DNA of 64,000 bases from positions 62,001 to 126,000 of the forward strand of contig NZ_KI391954.1 of assembly GCF_000185725.2 (NCBI RefSeq), in the 5' to 3' direction. The notes under the pieces are model-generated. The model was given only the letters and a program-made list of their open reading frames with translations, was not told the DNA's origin and ran no database searches. Each line of letters opens with the position of its first letter. Position 1 is the stretch's first letter. Position numbers and translations under genes: made by a program. Origin of the DNA: Segniliparus rugosus ATCC BAA-974. GTDB taxonomy: Bacteria > Actinomycetota > Actinomycetes > Mycobacteriales > Mycobacteriaceae. Positions 53,388 through 63,520 of the stretch are shown here, one piece after another.

Positions 53388-54328
53388 GCGGTTGCCTCCA
53401 GGAAGATGTCGCGCAGCGAGGAGGAGCGGACCGCGACCCGCGCCTCGCCGAGGCCGCACTGCTCCAGCGCGGCGGTGAGCTTGGCCAGCGCCGCCGCGTC
53501 CGAGGACGGCGCGGCGAGGGCGAGGGCGGCGGGGCCGGTGCGCTCGAACGGCTGGCCAGAGGCGGCAAGCGCCCGCACCGCGTCGTCGGGGATCGCCGAG
53601 TCGGCGAGGACTTCGACGGAGAAACCGTGCCCCTCGGTGAACTCGCGGGTGGCCCCGGAGGCGACGAGCCTGCCGTCCTTCATGATCCCGATCTCGTCGG
53701 AGAGCGTCACGGCCTCGTCCATGTCGTGCGTGGTGAGCAGCACGGTGCGCCCCTGGGAGCGGAGCAGTTCCACGGTGCGCCACACCTCCTCTTTCCCCTC
53801 GACGTCCAGGCCGCTGGACGGCTCGTCGAGGAAGAGCAGCTGCGGGTTGTGCGAGACGGCGAGCGCCACGTCCACGCGCCTGCGCATCCCGCCGGAGAGC
53901 TGGCCGACCTTCTTGTCGCGGTAGCTCCCGATGCCGAACTGCTCGACGAGCTCGTGCTCGCGGCGGCGGCGGTCGGCCTTGGACCAGCCCGCCATGGCCA
54001 GGCTCATCCGGATCTGCTCCACCGGCGACATCCACAGGTCGAGGGCGACCTCTTGGAGCGCGACGCCGATGAGCGGGCGCAGCCGCTTGGTCTCGGCCAC
54101 CGGCACGCCGAGCACCTCGGCCCGCCCGCTGGTCGGCGGCAGCAGCGTGGTGAGCATGCGGATGGTGGTGGTCTTGCCCGCGCCGTTGCGTCCGAGCAGG
54201 CAGTAGACCTTCCCCCTTGGCACGGAGAGGCTCAGCCCGTCCACGGATTTCGTTTCGGAGCCCTGGTACGCCTTGACCAGGTCTTCTGTCTCGATGGCTG
54301 GCGCTTGGGCCGTTAGATCAGCTGTCAT
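53384..54328 (-). CDS. ABC transporter ATPase (DrrA-like)
   Basis: 314 aa. Walker A GRNGAGKT at 46-53, signature QLSGGMRRRVDVALA, Walker B LLFLDEPSSGLD and H-loop LLTTHDMDEA. A C-terminal ~85-aa extension is typical of DrrA-type exporters. Pairs with the ABC-2 permease. Confidence 0.93.
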   Translation of the reverse strand: MTADLTAQAPAIETEDLVKAYQGSETKSVDGLSLSVPRGKVYCLLGRNGAGKTTTIRMLTTLLPPTSGRAEVLGVPVAETKRLRPLIGVALQEVALDLWMSPVEQIRMSLAMAGWSKADRRRREHELVEQFGIGSYRDKKVGQLSGGMRRRVDVALAVSHNPQLLFLDEPSSGLDVEGKEEVWRTVELLRSQGRTVLLTTHDMDEAVTLSDEIGIMKDGRLVASGATREFTEGHGFSVEVLADSAIPDDAVRALAASGQPFERTGPAALALAAPSSDAAALAKLTAALEQCGLGEARVAVRSSSLRDIFLEATA

Positions 54329-54335
54329 GCTCGGC

Positions 54336-55106
54336 TCATTCCTGGACTCGGGGGAGCGCGTGGCGCTCCATATGCTCTTCGAGCGGGACTCCTTGGCTCG
54401 TCACATTCAGGTCGAGCGTGGTGTTCACCGCGATGTTGCTGCCTTTGACCAGGTCGTTGACCTCGTGCAGCGTCCCGGTCGTCGGCCCGGAGACCTGCAC
54501 GTCCGCCACGGTCGCCAAGAGTTCGACGGGTTTGCCGTCCCAGACCGCGCGGCGGGAGCCTTCGACCCGGAACTCGCCGGTGAGCTTGGTGCCGCCGAGG
54601 CAGGTCCCGGACAGCGCGACGCGGTCGCCCGGTTTGGTGGTGTCCGCGAGGCGCAGGCCGCCGTCGACCACGCATTGCAGGGTCATCCTGGTGTCGAGCG
54701 GGTTGAAGATCTGCATGGCGTTGAGCGTGCCCGCGTGCGGTTCCCAGGAGAACATGATCGTCTCGTACGGGAACCGGTCGTCGCCGTAGAAGAACCCGAT
54801 CTGGAAATCTCCCGGCTTCGGCCCCGTCCCAAGGGTGAGCGCCCCTTCTTTGGGCAGCTCGCTCGTCTTGCCGAGGTAGGTGATGTGCCCGGAGATCTCT
54901 TGCGGGTGCACCCCGAGCATCCGGCCGATGCCAGGGTCGACCTTGTTCCCGTCCACCGGCTCGACGGGCTGCGACTTGGGGTAGCGCAGGAGCTTGTACG
55001 CGTCGGTGGCGGGCGCGGCGGAGTCCGGGTTCACCGACCCGCAGCCCGCGACGGCGGCCAGCGCCAGCGCCGAGACGAGCGGGCGCAGCGCTGTGCCGAG
55101 GCTCAT
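54336..55106 (-). CDS. Lipoprotein
   Basis: 256 aa from ATG 55106 (overlapping the previous stop). Signal peptide with lipobox LAAVAGC, Cys ~22. The mature part is beta-rich (LTLGTGPKPGDFQIGFFYGD, SGTCLGGTKLTGEFRVEG). Family not recognised. Expected at the outer face of the plasma membrane, likely to help the ABC exporter. Confidence 0.75.
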   Translation of the reverse strand: MSLGTALRPLVSALALAAVAGCGSVNPDSAAPATDAYKLLRYPKSQPVEPVDGNKVDPGIGRMLGVHPQEISGHITYLGKTSELPKEGALTLGTGPKPGDFQIGFFYGDDRFPYETIMFSWEPHAGTLNAMQIFNPLDTRMTLQCVVDGGLRLADTTKPGDRVALSGTCLGGTKLTGEFRVEGSRRAVWDGKPVELLATVADVQVSGPTTGTLHEVNDLVKGSNIAVNTTLDLNVTSQGVPLEEHMERHALPRVQE

Positions 55107-55591
55107 GCCGCCGCCTTCGCGTCGGCGAAATAGCCTTGCAGCCGCCGGTGGCGGTGGGCGAAGAAGGCCGAGAGGATCTTGGCGAGGAGTTTGTGCAGTC
55201 CGGGGATCGGCAGGTGCGGCGCGAGGGTGACCGCGTCGGTCACGATGGTCTTCGCGCCGTCGGGCTCCAACGTGCGGTGGTGGACCCAGGTGCGCATCCC
55301 GGTCATGGCGGACTCCTCCCGGAACATGCGGCCCGGCTCGATCTGCGCGACGGTGATGTCGTCGAAGCCGAACGGGACCGCGCCGAAGAGCAGAAGGAAG
55401 CTCTTGCCGATGTGGGTGCCTGGCGCGACGTCCGCGATGGACTTGCCCCGGAACGCCTTCGGCATGGTCATCTTGAGGTAGGGGCCCATCTCGTGGTTGA
55501 TGCCCTCCTGCGTGGTGACCAGCGCCCACACCTTGTCGGTCGGCGCGTCGACCACGCTGGTTTTGCGGAAGGTCGGTTCTTGCCCGCTCAT
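55103..55591 (-). CDS. SRPBCC-fold protein
   Basis: 162 aa. FRKTSVVDAPTDKVWALVTT is the classic start of the polyketide cyclase/SRPBCC fold, followed by GKSFLLLFGAVPFGFDDITV and EPGRMFREESAM. Might bind a hydrophobic intermediate. Coupled on both sides. Confidence 0.8.
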   Translation of the reverse strand: MSGQEPTFRKTSVVDAPTDKVWALVTTQEGINHEMGPYLKMTMPKAFRGKSIADVAPGTHIGKSFLLLFGAVPFGFDDITVAQIEPGRMFREESAMTGMRTWVHHRTLEPDGAKTIVTDAVTLAPHLPIPGLHKLLAKILSAFFAHRHRRLQGYFADAKAAA

Positions 55592-56352
55592 GCGATCTCC
55601 TTGTTGTGTTGTGCGCTGTTGTGCGGCGCGGTGTGTTGGCTCCTGCTCGGGTCGGCGCGGAGCGCGGAGCGCGCCGATGCGGCGAGCAGCGAGGAGCGCC
55701 CGTTGTCGAAGTCGCGGGCCACGTCGGCGATGTACGAACCGCCGATGTCGATGACGGCGGGGACGCTGTCCGCCCCGATGTAGTCCGGGAGGATGTCGCC
55801 GATCTGGTGGATCCGGTCGCCGAGCAGCTCGCGGTACCACTGGAAGAGCGGCACGACGAGCGCGACGGTGACCAGCTCGACCTCCTCGCGGACGAGGTCG
55901 TCGAAGAAGGCCAGCCAGATCTGTTCCATGGCTCCCGCGCGGCGGCGGCCTTTGCGGACCCCTTGCGTCGCGAGCTCGGCGATCCGCCTGGGGTCGCGGT
56001 CCGCGAAGAACGCGTCCCAGTCCGGGTGCAGGAAGTTGCGCGCCTTGCCGTCCGGGGCGCGGAATCGCCTGCTGTCGCGCAGCGTCGAGAAGCTGTCCAG
56101 GCCGAGCCTGGGGTCCCAGCGCAGCGCGCGCAGCACGGCGACAGGGGCGTGCGGCTCGTGGCCGTCGAAGCTCACGTAGAACTCCGAGGACCGCTCCCAG
56201 CAGCGGTAATGCGTCATCTCTCCGGCGGCGCGGTCTGCCGGGCCGGTGAAGTCGTTCTGCACGCCGAAGATCTCGTATTCGACCATTTTCGCCCAGCCGA
56301 AGCGCTCGTCGCCCGACCGCAGCCGCTCGACGCGGGTTGTTGGGCTTGTCAT
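55588..56352 (-). CDS. GNAT-like acyltransferase/acyl-amino-acid synthase type protein
   Basis: 254 aa. The middle (MTHYRCWERSSEFYVSFDGH, VAVLRALRWDPRLGLDSF) resembles GNAT-fold N-acyltransferases, but the conserved acetyl-CoA loop is not obvious. I suggest it transfers an acyl chain from ACP to an amine; evidence is weak and contextual. Confidence 0.5.
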   Translation of the reverse strand: MTSPTTRVERLRSGDERFGWAKMVEYEIFGVQNDFTGPADRAAGEMTHYRCWERSSEFYVSFDGHEPHAPVAVLRALRWDPRLGLDSFSTLRDSRRFRAPDGKARNFLHPDWDAFFADRDPRRIAELATQGVRKGRRRAGAMEQIWLAFFDDLVREEVELVTVALVVPLFQWYRELLGDRIHQIGDILPDYIGADSVPAVIDIGGSYIADVARDFDNGRSSLLAASARSALRADPSRSQHTAPHNSAQHNKEIA

Positions 56353-57854
56353 GCGGGTCCGGCCTCCTTCCTCGTGCGCGGATCCGACAGCCGTCTCGCG
56401 CAGCGCGCGATCTCTCCGACCAGGTATCGGGCGGCGGCCTCGGTGACCAGCGGATTGACGAACGTGAGCTTGAGCGCGCTCTGGCCGAACGCGCGGGAGC
56501 GCCCGACGACGGCCGTGCCCTCCTTCGCGAGCGCGGCGCGGACGGCTGCGGTGACCGAGTCCCGCTCGGCCTCGCTCCCGCCGCCGCGCCATCGGAAGAT
56601 GACCGTGTTCGTCGCGACCGGCGCGAGGAGTTCGAGCTCGTCCGCCGCGACGACGGCGGCTCCGGCCGCCTCGGCGGCGGCGCAGGTGGCCTCGATCATC
56701 GCGCCCACCCGCTCGGAGCCGAGCGCGCGCAGGGTCACGAGCACTTTGAGCGCGTCGAAGCGCCGGGTGGTCTGCAGCGATTTGTCCACCAGGTTGCGCA
56801 CGTCCTGCCCGGAGTCGTCCTCGGGGTTGAGGTAGTCGGCGTGGTCGGCGAGCACGGCGAACGACTCGCGCTCGCGCACGAGCAGGGCGCTGCAGCTGAT
56901 CGCCTGGAACAGCAGTTTGTGGAAGTCGACCGCGACCGAGTCGGCGAGCTCGATACCGCGCAGCAGATGCTTGCGCCGCTCGCTGTAGACCAAGCAGCCC
57001 CCGGCGCAGGCGTCCACATGGGTCCAGACGCCGTGCTCGCGCGCGAGGCTGGCGGCTTCCGCCAGCGGGTCGACGGCTCCGGAGTCGGTGGTGCCCGCAG
57101 TGAGGACCAGCGCGAACACCGGGACTTTGGCGCTGGCGCATTCGTCGAGGAGGGCGGCGAGCGCGGCGGCGTCCATCCGGCCCTCGGGGTCGGCGGGGAC
57201 TTCGAGGACGGCGTTCGCGCCGAGCCCGAGCACGCGCAGCGCTTGGCGGATCGAGAAATGCGCCTGCGGGGCGCACAGCACGCGCCACGTCCCCGCGTCC
57301 AGTGGGAGCCCGCGTTCGGCGATGCTCCAGCCCGCCTTGGCCGCGAACGCGTCGCGGGCCATCAGGAGCGCCTGCAGGTTCGATTGGGTGCCGCCGCTGG
57401 TGAAGACGCCGTCGGACTCGGGGCCGTAGCCGATTTTCGCGCAGAGGCTCTCCACGACGTGCTGCTCGACGGCGGTCGCCGCAGGGGCTTGGTCGAACGA
57501 GTCCATGGACTGGTTGAACCCGCTGACGAGCATCTCGGCGGCCAGCGAGGCGATAGTCGGCGGACAGTGCAGATGCGCGAGGTAGGCGGGGGAGGCGACC
57601 GAGGCGGAGCGGTCGGCCAACAGCCCGACGGCCTCGCGCAGCGCTTGGCGCAGCCCGACTCCGTCGGCTTCGTCGAGTCCGAGGCTCGAGGCTTGCGCCT
57701 TGAGCCCTGCGTAGCCGTCGACCAGCCCCGGCGTTTTCGGGTCGGCGAGCGCGGAGCCGGTCAGGGCGACAGCCCAAGCGGCGGCCTCCTGGTAGGCGAG
57801 CGCGCCCGACCCGGCGACGAAGTCGGCCTCGAACGGCATGTGCTCCCCGCTCAT
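56349..57854 (-). CDS. PLP-dependent decarboxylase, L-2,4-diaminobutyrate decarboxylase-like
   Basis: 501 aa. Group II decarboxylase motifs: TSGGTQSNL (~152), HVDACAGG (~279-286, Asp281) and VDFHKLLFQ with the PLP lysine K313. With the adjacent aminotransferase it forms the two-enzyme route L-aspartate semialdehyde to L-2,4-diaminobutyrate to 1,3-diaminopropane plus CO2. Overlaps both neighbours by 4 bp. Confidence 0.88.
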   Translation of the reverse strand: MSGEHMPFEADFVAGSGALAYQEAAAWAVALTGSALADPKTPGLVDGYAGLKAQASSLGLDEADGVGLRQALREAVGLLADRSASVASPAYLAHLHCPPTIASLAAEMLVSGFNQSMDSFDQAPAATAVEQHVVESLCAKIGYGPESDGVFTSGGTQSNLQALLMARDAFAAKAGWSIAERGLPLDAGTWRVLCAPQAHFSIRQALRVLGLGANAVLEVPADPEGRMDAAALAALLDECASAKVPVFALVLTAGTTDSGAVDPLAEAASLAREHGVWTHVDACAGGCLVYSERRKHLLRGIELADSVAVDFHKLLFQAISCSALLVRERESFAVLADHADYLNPEDDSGQDVRNLVDKSLQTTRRFDALKVLVTLRALGSERVGAMIEATCAAAEAAGAAVVAADELELLAPVATNTVIFRWRGGGSEAERDSVTAAVRAALAKEGTAVVGRSRAFGQSALKLTFVNPLVTEAAARYLVGEIARCARRLSDPRTRKEAGPA

Positions 57855-59197
57855 GCGACCTCTCTCCTCGGCAGCTGGCGCTCGACGGCGCGCACCGCCG
57901 CGTCGAACGCGGTGAGGGCCGAGGCCACGTCGTCCTCTTCGATGGTCAGCGGCGGCAGGAAGCGCACCACGTTGTTGTGTTGCCCGCCGATCTCGACGAT
58001 CAGGCCCTCCGCGAGGCAGGCCCGTTGGATCCGCGCGGCGAGCTCGGGGGCGGCGGGGAGCGCGCCGCCCGCGTCCGGTTCCGCGTCCGGGCGGACGATC
58101 TCGGCTCCGAGCATGAGGCCCGCGCCGCGCGCCTGGGCGATGACGGCGGAACCGTCGGCGATGGAGCGCAGTCCGCTCTGGAACACCCTGCCCGTCTCGG
58201 CGACGCGTTCGGCGAGACGGCTCTCACGGGCGAACCGGATGACCGCGCTCGCGGCGGCGAAGGCCATGGCGTTGCCCCGGAACGTGCCGGTGAACGCCCC
58301 CGGCTCCCAGACGTCGAACTCCTCGCGGACGACAAGGACGGAGATCGGCACTCCCGAGCCGAGCCCTTTGGAGATCACGATCATGTCGGGCTCGACGCCG
58401 CACCGTTCGAACGCCCACGCGGGTCCGGTGCGGAACATCCCGGCCTGGACCTCGTCCGCGATGAGCGGGACGGCCAGGCTGGTCGCGGTTTCGCGCAGCG
58501 CCTGGCCCCAGCGGGGCGGGGCGGGCAGCACGCCGCCCTCGCCGAGGACGAACTCCGCGATGACCGACGCGGGGGAGCGGACCCCCGTGTGCGGACGGGC
58601 GAGTCCGCGCGCAGCGAGCACGGCCAGGTCGACTCCTTGCTCGCCGCCGACGCCGAAGGGGCAGCGGTAGTCCTGGGGATACGGCAGGAACACCGTGTGC
58701 GGGGCGAGGACGACCGGCTGCTGGCGCAGGCCGCCGCCGGAGCTCGCCGACCGCGCCGCCCTCGTGCAGCCGTGGAAGCCGCCTTGCACGCCGATGTGTT
58801 CTCTGCCGCCGGTGGCGACCTCGGCGAGCATCAGCGCCGCCTCGACGGCGAACGCGCCGCTCGGGGAGCACAGATGGACCCTGCCGCGCTCGCGCAGGCC
58901 CGGCGGCAGGATGGCGAGCAGGTCCTCGACGAACTGCTCGCGGGCCGGGGTGTGGAAGTCCAGCGACAGCCACGGCTCGCCGGAGTCGAGCACGCCGCGC
59001 ACGGCGTCGCGCACGGCGGGGTGGTTCCAGCCGAGCGACATCGAGCCCGCCGCCGCCAAGCAGTCCACGTACCAGCGCCCGTCCGCGTCTTTGATCCGGG
59101 AGCCCACGGCCTCCACGGGGCGGATGGGGAGCTTGCGGGAATAGGTCGCTGCCCGCGACTCCCGCATCGGGGGGAAGACGAGGCGTTCGTCGGTCAT
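57851..59197 (-). CDS. Class III aminotransferase, L-2,4-diaminobutyrate type
   Basis: 448 aa. Landmarks: YVDCLAAAGSMSLGWNHPAV, LCSPSGAFAVEAALMLA, LIADEVQAGMFRTG (Asp248) and VISKGLGSGVP with PLP lysine K277. It converts L-aspartate 4-semialdehyde and Glu to diaminobutyrate. Coupled to the decarboxylase by ATGA. Confidence 0.9.
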   Translation of the reverse strand: MTDERLVFPPMRESRAATYSRKLPIRPVEAVGSRIKDADGRWYVDCLAAAGSMSLGWNHPAVRDAVRGVLDSGEPWLSLDFHTPAREQFVEDLLAILPPGLRERGRVHLCSPSGAFAVEAALMLAEVATGGREHIGVQGGFHGCTRAARSASSGGGLRQQPVVLAPHTVFLPYPQDYRCPFGVGGEQGVDLAVLAARGLARPHTGVRSPASVIAEFVLGEGGVLPAPPRWGQALRETATSLAVPLIADEVQAGMFRTGPAWAFERCGVEPDMIVISKGLGSGVPISVLVVREEFDVWEPGAFTGTFRGNAMAFAAASAVIRFARESRLAERVAETGRVFQSGLRSIADGSAVIAQARGAGLMLGAEIVRPDAEPDAGGALPAAPELAARIQRACLAEGLIVEIGGQHNNVVRFLPPLTIEEDDVASALTAFDAAVRAVERQLPRREVA

Positions 59198-60285
59198 GCG
59201 GGCTCCTTCTGCGCGGGCTGTGCGGTGTCACGGGGTTTGGTGAGCAGGCGTTTGAGCGATGCGAAGAGCGACGGATCCTCGGTGGCCCAGTAGCCGCCGT
59301 CCGATGCGACCGCCGAGGCCAGCCTGCGCCGCGCCTCGGGCAGCCGGTGGTAGGCGAGGGCGGGGAAGAGGTGGTGCATGGCGTGCAGCCGCAGCCCGAG
59401 CGGGGCCCAGAGCTCGCCGAGGAGCGGGAAGCCGGGGTGGTCGATGGAGTCGAGGACCTGCTCGGGGAAGGTCATGGGCCGCTCGTCGCTCTCGTAGCGG
59501 TGGGCGGCGAGCACGCGGACCCAGTTGACGAAGACGAACACGGCGATCACCAGGTGCGCCTCCAACAGGCGCGCGGCGGGGTAGGCCCCCGCGACGAAGA
59601 GGGCCGCGAGCGCGAGCGTGTACCCGAAGCAGAGCGCCTCTTGCGCGAGCCAGGAGCGAGGCGCCTTCCCGCCAGGCAGCTCGCGCTGGAACTCCGCGTC
59701 GATCACCAGCGCCGAGGCGCGTTCGAGCAACCAGCGGCGCAGCGGCGGGACCAGCCAGCCCAGCGGCGCGAGGACGAGGAACCGGAGGACGAACAGCGGG
59801 CCCGCGACCAATGCGGTGAGCGGCAGCAGGCACAGCCGCCACCAAGGCCAGCGCGCGTAGGGGACGTACTCCCCGTCCTGCGCCGTCGCGTATGTGCGGG
59901 CGGCGTGGTGGTCCTGGTGCAGATCGTAGAAGAACTTCGGCACGAACATCGGGATGCCGCAGACCGCGTGCCAGAACACGGAGAACCAGCGCAGCTCGTC
60001 GCCCGCGTGCACGATCTCGTGGACGAACAGCACCGCGCGGTAGAGCGCGAACCCGGCGACGAGCACGCAGCCGATTCCGAGCGGGCTCGCGAGCCGGTCC
60101 GCGGGGCAGAGGAAGAACGCGCCGTAGCCGATCGTCAACGAGACGACGAGGTCGGTCCAGTAGATCCACGCGCGGCGCGGGGCGAGGTCCGCCACGAGCT
60201 CGCGGGCCTCGGCCATGGAGATGCCAAGCGCGGCTTTCGAGCCGCGCAGCTCTTCGTCGGGGTTGGCGGGGGCAGGTGAGGTCAT
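59194..60285 (-). CDS. Membrane fatty acid desaturase/hydroxylase
   Basis: 363 aa. Three His boxes: HEIVH (~92), HQDHH (~128) and HAMHH (~310), binding the di-iron centre, between hydrophobic helices. It probably modifies the acyl chain that FAAL/ACP or the lipid carries. Coupled by ATGA to both neighbours. Confidence 0.88.
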   Translation of the reverse strand: MTSPAPANPDEELRGSKAALGISMAEARELVADLAPRRAWIYWTDLVVSLTIGYGAFFLCPADRLASPLGIGCVLVAGFALYRAVLFVHEIVHAGDELRWFSVFWHAVCGIPMFVPKFFYDLHQDHHAARTYATAQDGEYVPYARWPWWRLCLLPLTALVAGPLFVLRFLVLAPLGWLVPPLRRWLLERASALVIDAEFQRELPGGKAPRSWLAQEALCFGYTLALAALFVAGAYPAARLLEAHLVIAVFVFVNWVRVLAAHRYESDERPMTFPEQVLDSIDHPGFPLLGELWAPLGLRLHAMHHLFPALAYHRLPEARRRLASAVASDGGYWATEDPSLFASLKRLLTKPRDTAQPAQKEPA

Positions 60286-61262
60286 CGCACGAACTCCGAG
60301 ATCAACTCGCCCAGCGAGCTTTGCGGCAGGCCGAGCTCGCGAACGGCCCTGCTTTGGTCGTAGTACAGCTCGCGGACCATCAGCTCGACGTTCTCGGGCA
60401 CGAGCGCGTCCGCCGGGTCGTGCGAGCCGACCAGGCCGCGCAGCGTCCGGTTCGCCGCGCCGAGCGCGCGGAACACCCGGTCCGGCAGCTCGCGCACCGC
60501 GTGGCTCCGGCCGGTCGCCGCGACGAGCCGCTCTGCGATCTCGCGGTACGAGAGGTTCGCGGTGGCGAGGATGTAGCGGCGGCCCGCCGTCCCTTTGTCC
60601 ATCGCCGCGACGGTCCCCGCGACGAAGTCGCGCGCGGAGCACACGGCGGTGCCGCCCTTCGGGACCACGCGCAGCAGCCCGTTGGCCGCGGCTTCGGCGA
60701 GGGCGCTCCACGAGCGTTTCGGGTCCGCGCTCGGGGCGAAGACGGCGGCGGGGTTGACCACGACCGCGTCGAGCCCTTGGGGGACGAAGTCCAGCACGAG
60801 CCGCTCGCCCGCCCGTTTCGTCGCCGAATAGGCGTTGTCGAGGACCGAGTCCGCCGCCGCGAAGTCCTCGTCGGCGACCACGCCGTTCGGCGGATAGCCG
60901 ATGGCGGCGGTGGAGGAGACGTGGACCATCCGCCGCACGCCGTGGCGCAGGCAGGACTGCGCCACCAGGTACGCGCCGAGGACGTTCGTGCGCCAGGCCG
61001 CGTCCGCGAGCCGCGAGCTCGGGGCGGTCGCCCCGGCCAGGTGGTACAGGCGCTCGGCTCCGCGCACGGCGGCTTCCAGGCCCGCCGCGTCGGCGACGTC
61101 GGCGGCCCGGACCTCGACATGAGGGGCGAGGTCCTCTGGCAGCTGGGCGCGCTCGAGCGGGTGGACGAGAGCGGCGACCTCCGCTCCGCCCGCGACGAGC
61201 GCGCGGACGAGGGTGAGGCCGAGGTAGCCGGTCGCGCCGGTCACAAGGATCCGCTCGGACAT
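60282..61262 (-). CDS. NAD-dependent epimerase/dehydratase (extended SDR)
   Basis: 326 aa. Rossmann motif ILVTGATGYLGLTLVRAL, RLYHLAGATAP, HVSSTAAIGYPP, and the catalytic YSATK (Tyr/Lys). Related to dihydroflavonol reductase and 3-beta-HSD types, so it may reduce a ketone or act on a sterol- or lipid-like substrate. Confidence 0.9.
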   Translation of the reverse strand: MSERILVTGATGYLGLTLVRALVAGGAEVAALVHPLERAQLPEDLAPHVEVRAADVADAAGLEAAVRGAERLYHLAGATAPSSRLADAAWRTNVLGAYLVAQSCLRHGVRRMVHVSSTAAIGYPPNGVVADEDFAAADSVLDNAYSATKRAGERLVLDFVPQGLDAVVVNPAAVFAPSADPKRSWSALAEAAANGLLRVVPKGGTAVCSARDFVAGTVAAMDKGTAGRRYILATANLSYREIAERLVAATGRSHAVRELPDRVFRALGAANRTLRGLVGSHDPADALVPENVELMVRELYYDQSRAVRELGLPQSSLGELISEFVR

Positions 61263-62441
61263 CACAGCGCCTTCTGGTAGACGCGATGCCGGTGCTGCGG
61301 GGGCGCGCCCATCTGGGCGACGAGCGCGTTCGACCACGCGTTGTCCTCGTGGACCCACGTGGTGGCGACGGAGCGGTAGCCGCCACAGGTCGCGGCCCGG
61401 ACGATCTCGCCCGCCAGCACCCTGCCGATCCCGAAGCCGAACTCGGTCTGGACCGCGCCGATCAGGACGACGACGGCGGTGTCCACCCCTCGGATCCGCC
61501 CGCCACGGCGCGCGGCGAGGCGCAGCGCGAGGGACGGGGTGATCCGGCCCGACTTGCTGATGATTTCGTCCAGATCGGGGATCATGAAGAGGAAGCCGAC
61601 GGGGCGCTCGCCGTGCTCGATGATCTTGATGATGTTCGGATCGAGCACAGGACGCAGCTCCTTGGCCATGTCCGCGAAGACCGGCTGGCTCAGCGGCACG
61701 TTCTCCGGGTGGTGCGCGAAGGAGTCGTTGTAGAGCCGGCGCACGAGCTCCAGCTCTTCGCCGAAGCGGTCCATGCGCACCGAGCGGACGGCGAGCCGTT
61801 GCGCGGCGCGCACGTCGTCGGCGCGTTTGAGCAGCCGCCGCTGCGCGTCCGGGGCCGTGCCGACGTCCCAGCGGTAGGAGGCGGTCTCGAACCTCGCGCG
61901 GTACCCGGCCTGTTCGACCAGCTCCGGGTAGAACGGCGGGTTGTACGGCTGCATGACCGTGGTGGCGCTCGTGTGCCCGCTGACGAGGAACCCCGACCTC
62001 CTCGCGCGAGGAGTAGCTGTAGGGACCGGCGATCTTCGCCATGCCCCGCGCGCGGGCCCAGGTTTCCGCCCGGTCCAGGAGGGCGGCGGCGACGGCGTGC
62101 TCCGGCGTGCTCTCGAAGAACCCGAAGAAGCCGTAGTCGCCGTAGCGGCGGACGTATTCGGCGTCGATGCTCGCGGAGATCCGGCCCACCGGCTCGTCCC
62201 CCCGGTACGCGAGGAAGTGCGCGATCTGCGCCTCGCGGTGCAGCGGGTTCTTGCGCGGGTCCATCTTCCGGCGCATCGTCTGCCGCAGGCCGGGGCGCGA
62301 GCGCGGGTCGCCCTTGTGGAGCCGGTAGGGCAGGGCGACGAAGTCGCGGAGCTCGCGGGCGGAGGCGGCTTCCCGCACGTCGAGCGCGGGGCCGCGCCCC
62401 TTGGGGGCGGATTCGCGGGAAAGCGTGTCGATCAGGCTCAT
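61262..62441 (-). pseudogene. GNAT-like protein gene with a single-base frameshift
   Basis: ATG 62441 opens MSLIDTLSRESAPKGRG and continues to GPYSYSSREEVG. At a GGGG run (coding strand; plus-strand CCCC 61991-61994) the frame moves: removing one G gives FLVSGHTSATTVMQPYNPPF and the rest, to a stop at 61262 that touches the epimerase start. About 390 aa when repaired, similar to large GNAT-type proteins that use the phrase MQPYNPPxYPELVE. It may be a true mutation, slippage-regulated or a read error; the rest of the operon is intact. Confidence 0.75.
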
Positions 62442-63520
62442 GCGGCTTTGCGGGCGATGCCGAGGTCGTGGGCGAGTTCGGGGTTTCCCTTGCTCTTCCA
62501 CAGCGCGCCGTCCATGTAGAAGTGGTGCAGCACGAACATGAGCGGAATGGCGAAGATGATCGTGTCCAACTGGCCGGCGAGGATCCCGAGCCCGGCGAGG
62601 AAGGCGATGTACAGGGGCAGCGCCTTGCGCTGGGAGAGCCGGGCAAGCAGCAATCCGCGCTCTTTCGGGGCAGGGCTCGCGAAGCGGGTGTTGTTCCGGG
62701 TCCAGTTGATCAGGTGGTATTGGAGGCTGTGCGTGGTCGTCGCGATGAGGATCAGCGCGAACAGGTCGGAGACCAGCAGGTACGAGAGGTTGTAGGAGAC
62801 GACCGCGACCGCGAACGTGGCCAAAGCCATGGGAGGCAGCGCCTTCTGGCCCTTGCGGCGCAGGCCGAGCTGCTCGGCGGCGGCGACGGCGAGCAGGACC
62901 GCGGCGACGAGGTATCCGGCGGCGACCACCGGCGTCGGCAGAGGAGGGAAGGGGATCGTCAGCCCCGAGAAGGGCAGCCGGTTGCCGAAGAAGGTGTACT
63001 CGGAGAACTGCAGGCCGTGGCTCGCCCGATAGACCACCGGCGCGAGGCAGCAGGCGTACAGCGCGTACTTGACCTTGTCGCGGGGCCCTTTGTACCCGTT
63101 TTTCGCGGCGTAGATGTTGATGATCCCGAAGTGCTGCTTGAGCACGTGGAAAACCTGCCAGTACGCCCAGACGGCGACGAGCGGCAGCAGATGCCCGCTG
63201 AACCACAGCGCGGAGACGAGCGCCGCGACGACGGCGAAGCTCACCAGGTAATGCCGCCGATAGCGGGCGCGCTCGCGCGGGTCCAGCCACACCCGCGTCG
63301 TGGTGGTGAGGACGTGGGGGAGGTCGGAGAGCACGCTGAACCCGACCGCCGCGAACAAGAAGACCTCGCGGTGGCTGGCCGAGGCCGCGGCGAGCACGGC
63401 GGAGAGCAGCGCGCCGAGCCCGAAGACGAAGAGGATGTCGACCTTGCTGTTCACGAACCATCCTGGCTGGTTGCCAGTGGTCGTGGCGCGTTCTCCTTGC
63501 AGTGCGTCGTGGACGGTCAC
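62438..63520 (-). CDS. Polytopic membrane protein with His clusters
   Basis: 360 aa, about nine membrane helices. Histidine motifs VFHVLKQHFG, THSLQYHLINW and LHHFYMDGALW sit near helix ends and recall di-iron or retinal/Brp-like membrane enzymes. Family not firmly identified. First gene of the operon; its start lies ~57 bp downstream of the Zur-like box. Confidence 0.75.
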   Translation of the reverse strand: MTVHDALQGERATTTGNQPGWFVNSKVDILFVFGLGALLSAVLAAASASHREVFLFAAVGFSVLSDLPHVLTTTTRVWLDPRERARYRRHYLVSFAVVAALVSALWFSGHLLPLVAVWAYWQVFHVLKQHFGIINIYAAKNGYKGPRDKVKYALYACCLAPVVYRASHGLQFSEYTFFGNRLPFSGLTIPFPPLPTPVVAAGYLVAAVLLAVAAAEQLGLRRKGQKALPPMALATFAVAVVSYNLSYLLVSDLFALILIATTTHSLQYHLINWTRNNTRFASPAPKERGLLLARLSQRKALPLYIAFLAGLGILAGQLDTIIFAIPLMFVLHHFYMDGALWKSKGNPELAHDLGIARKAA

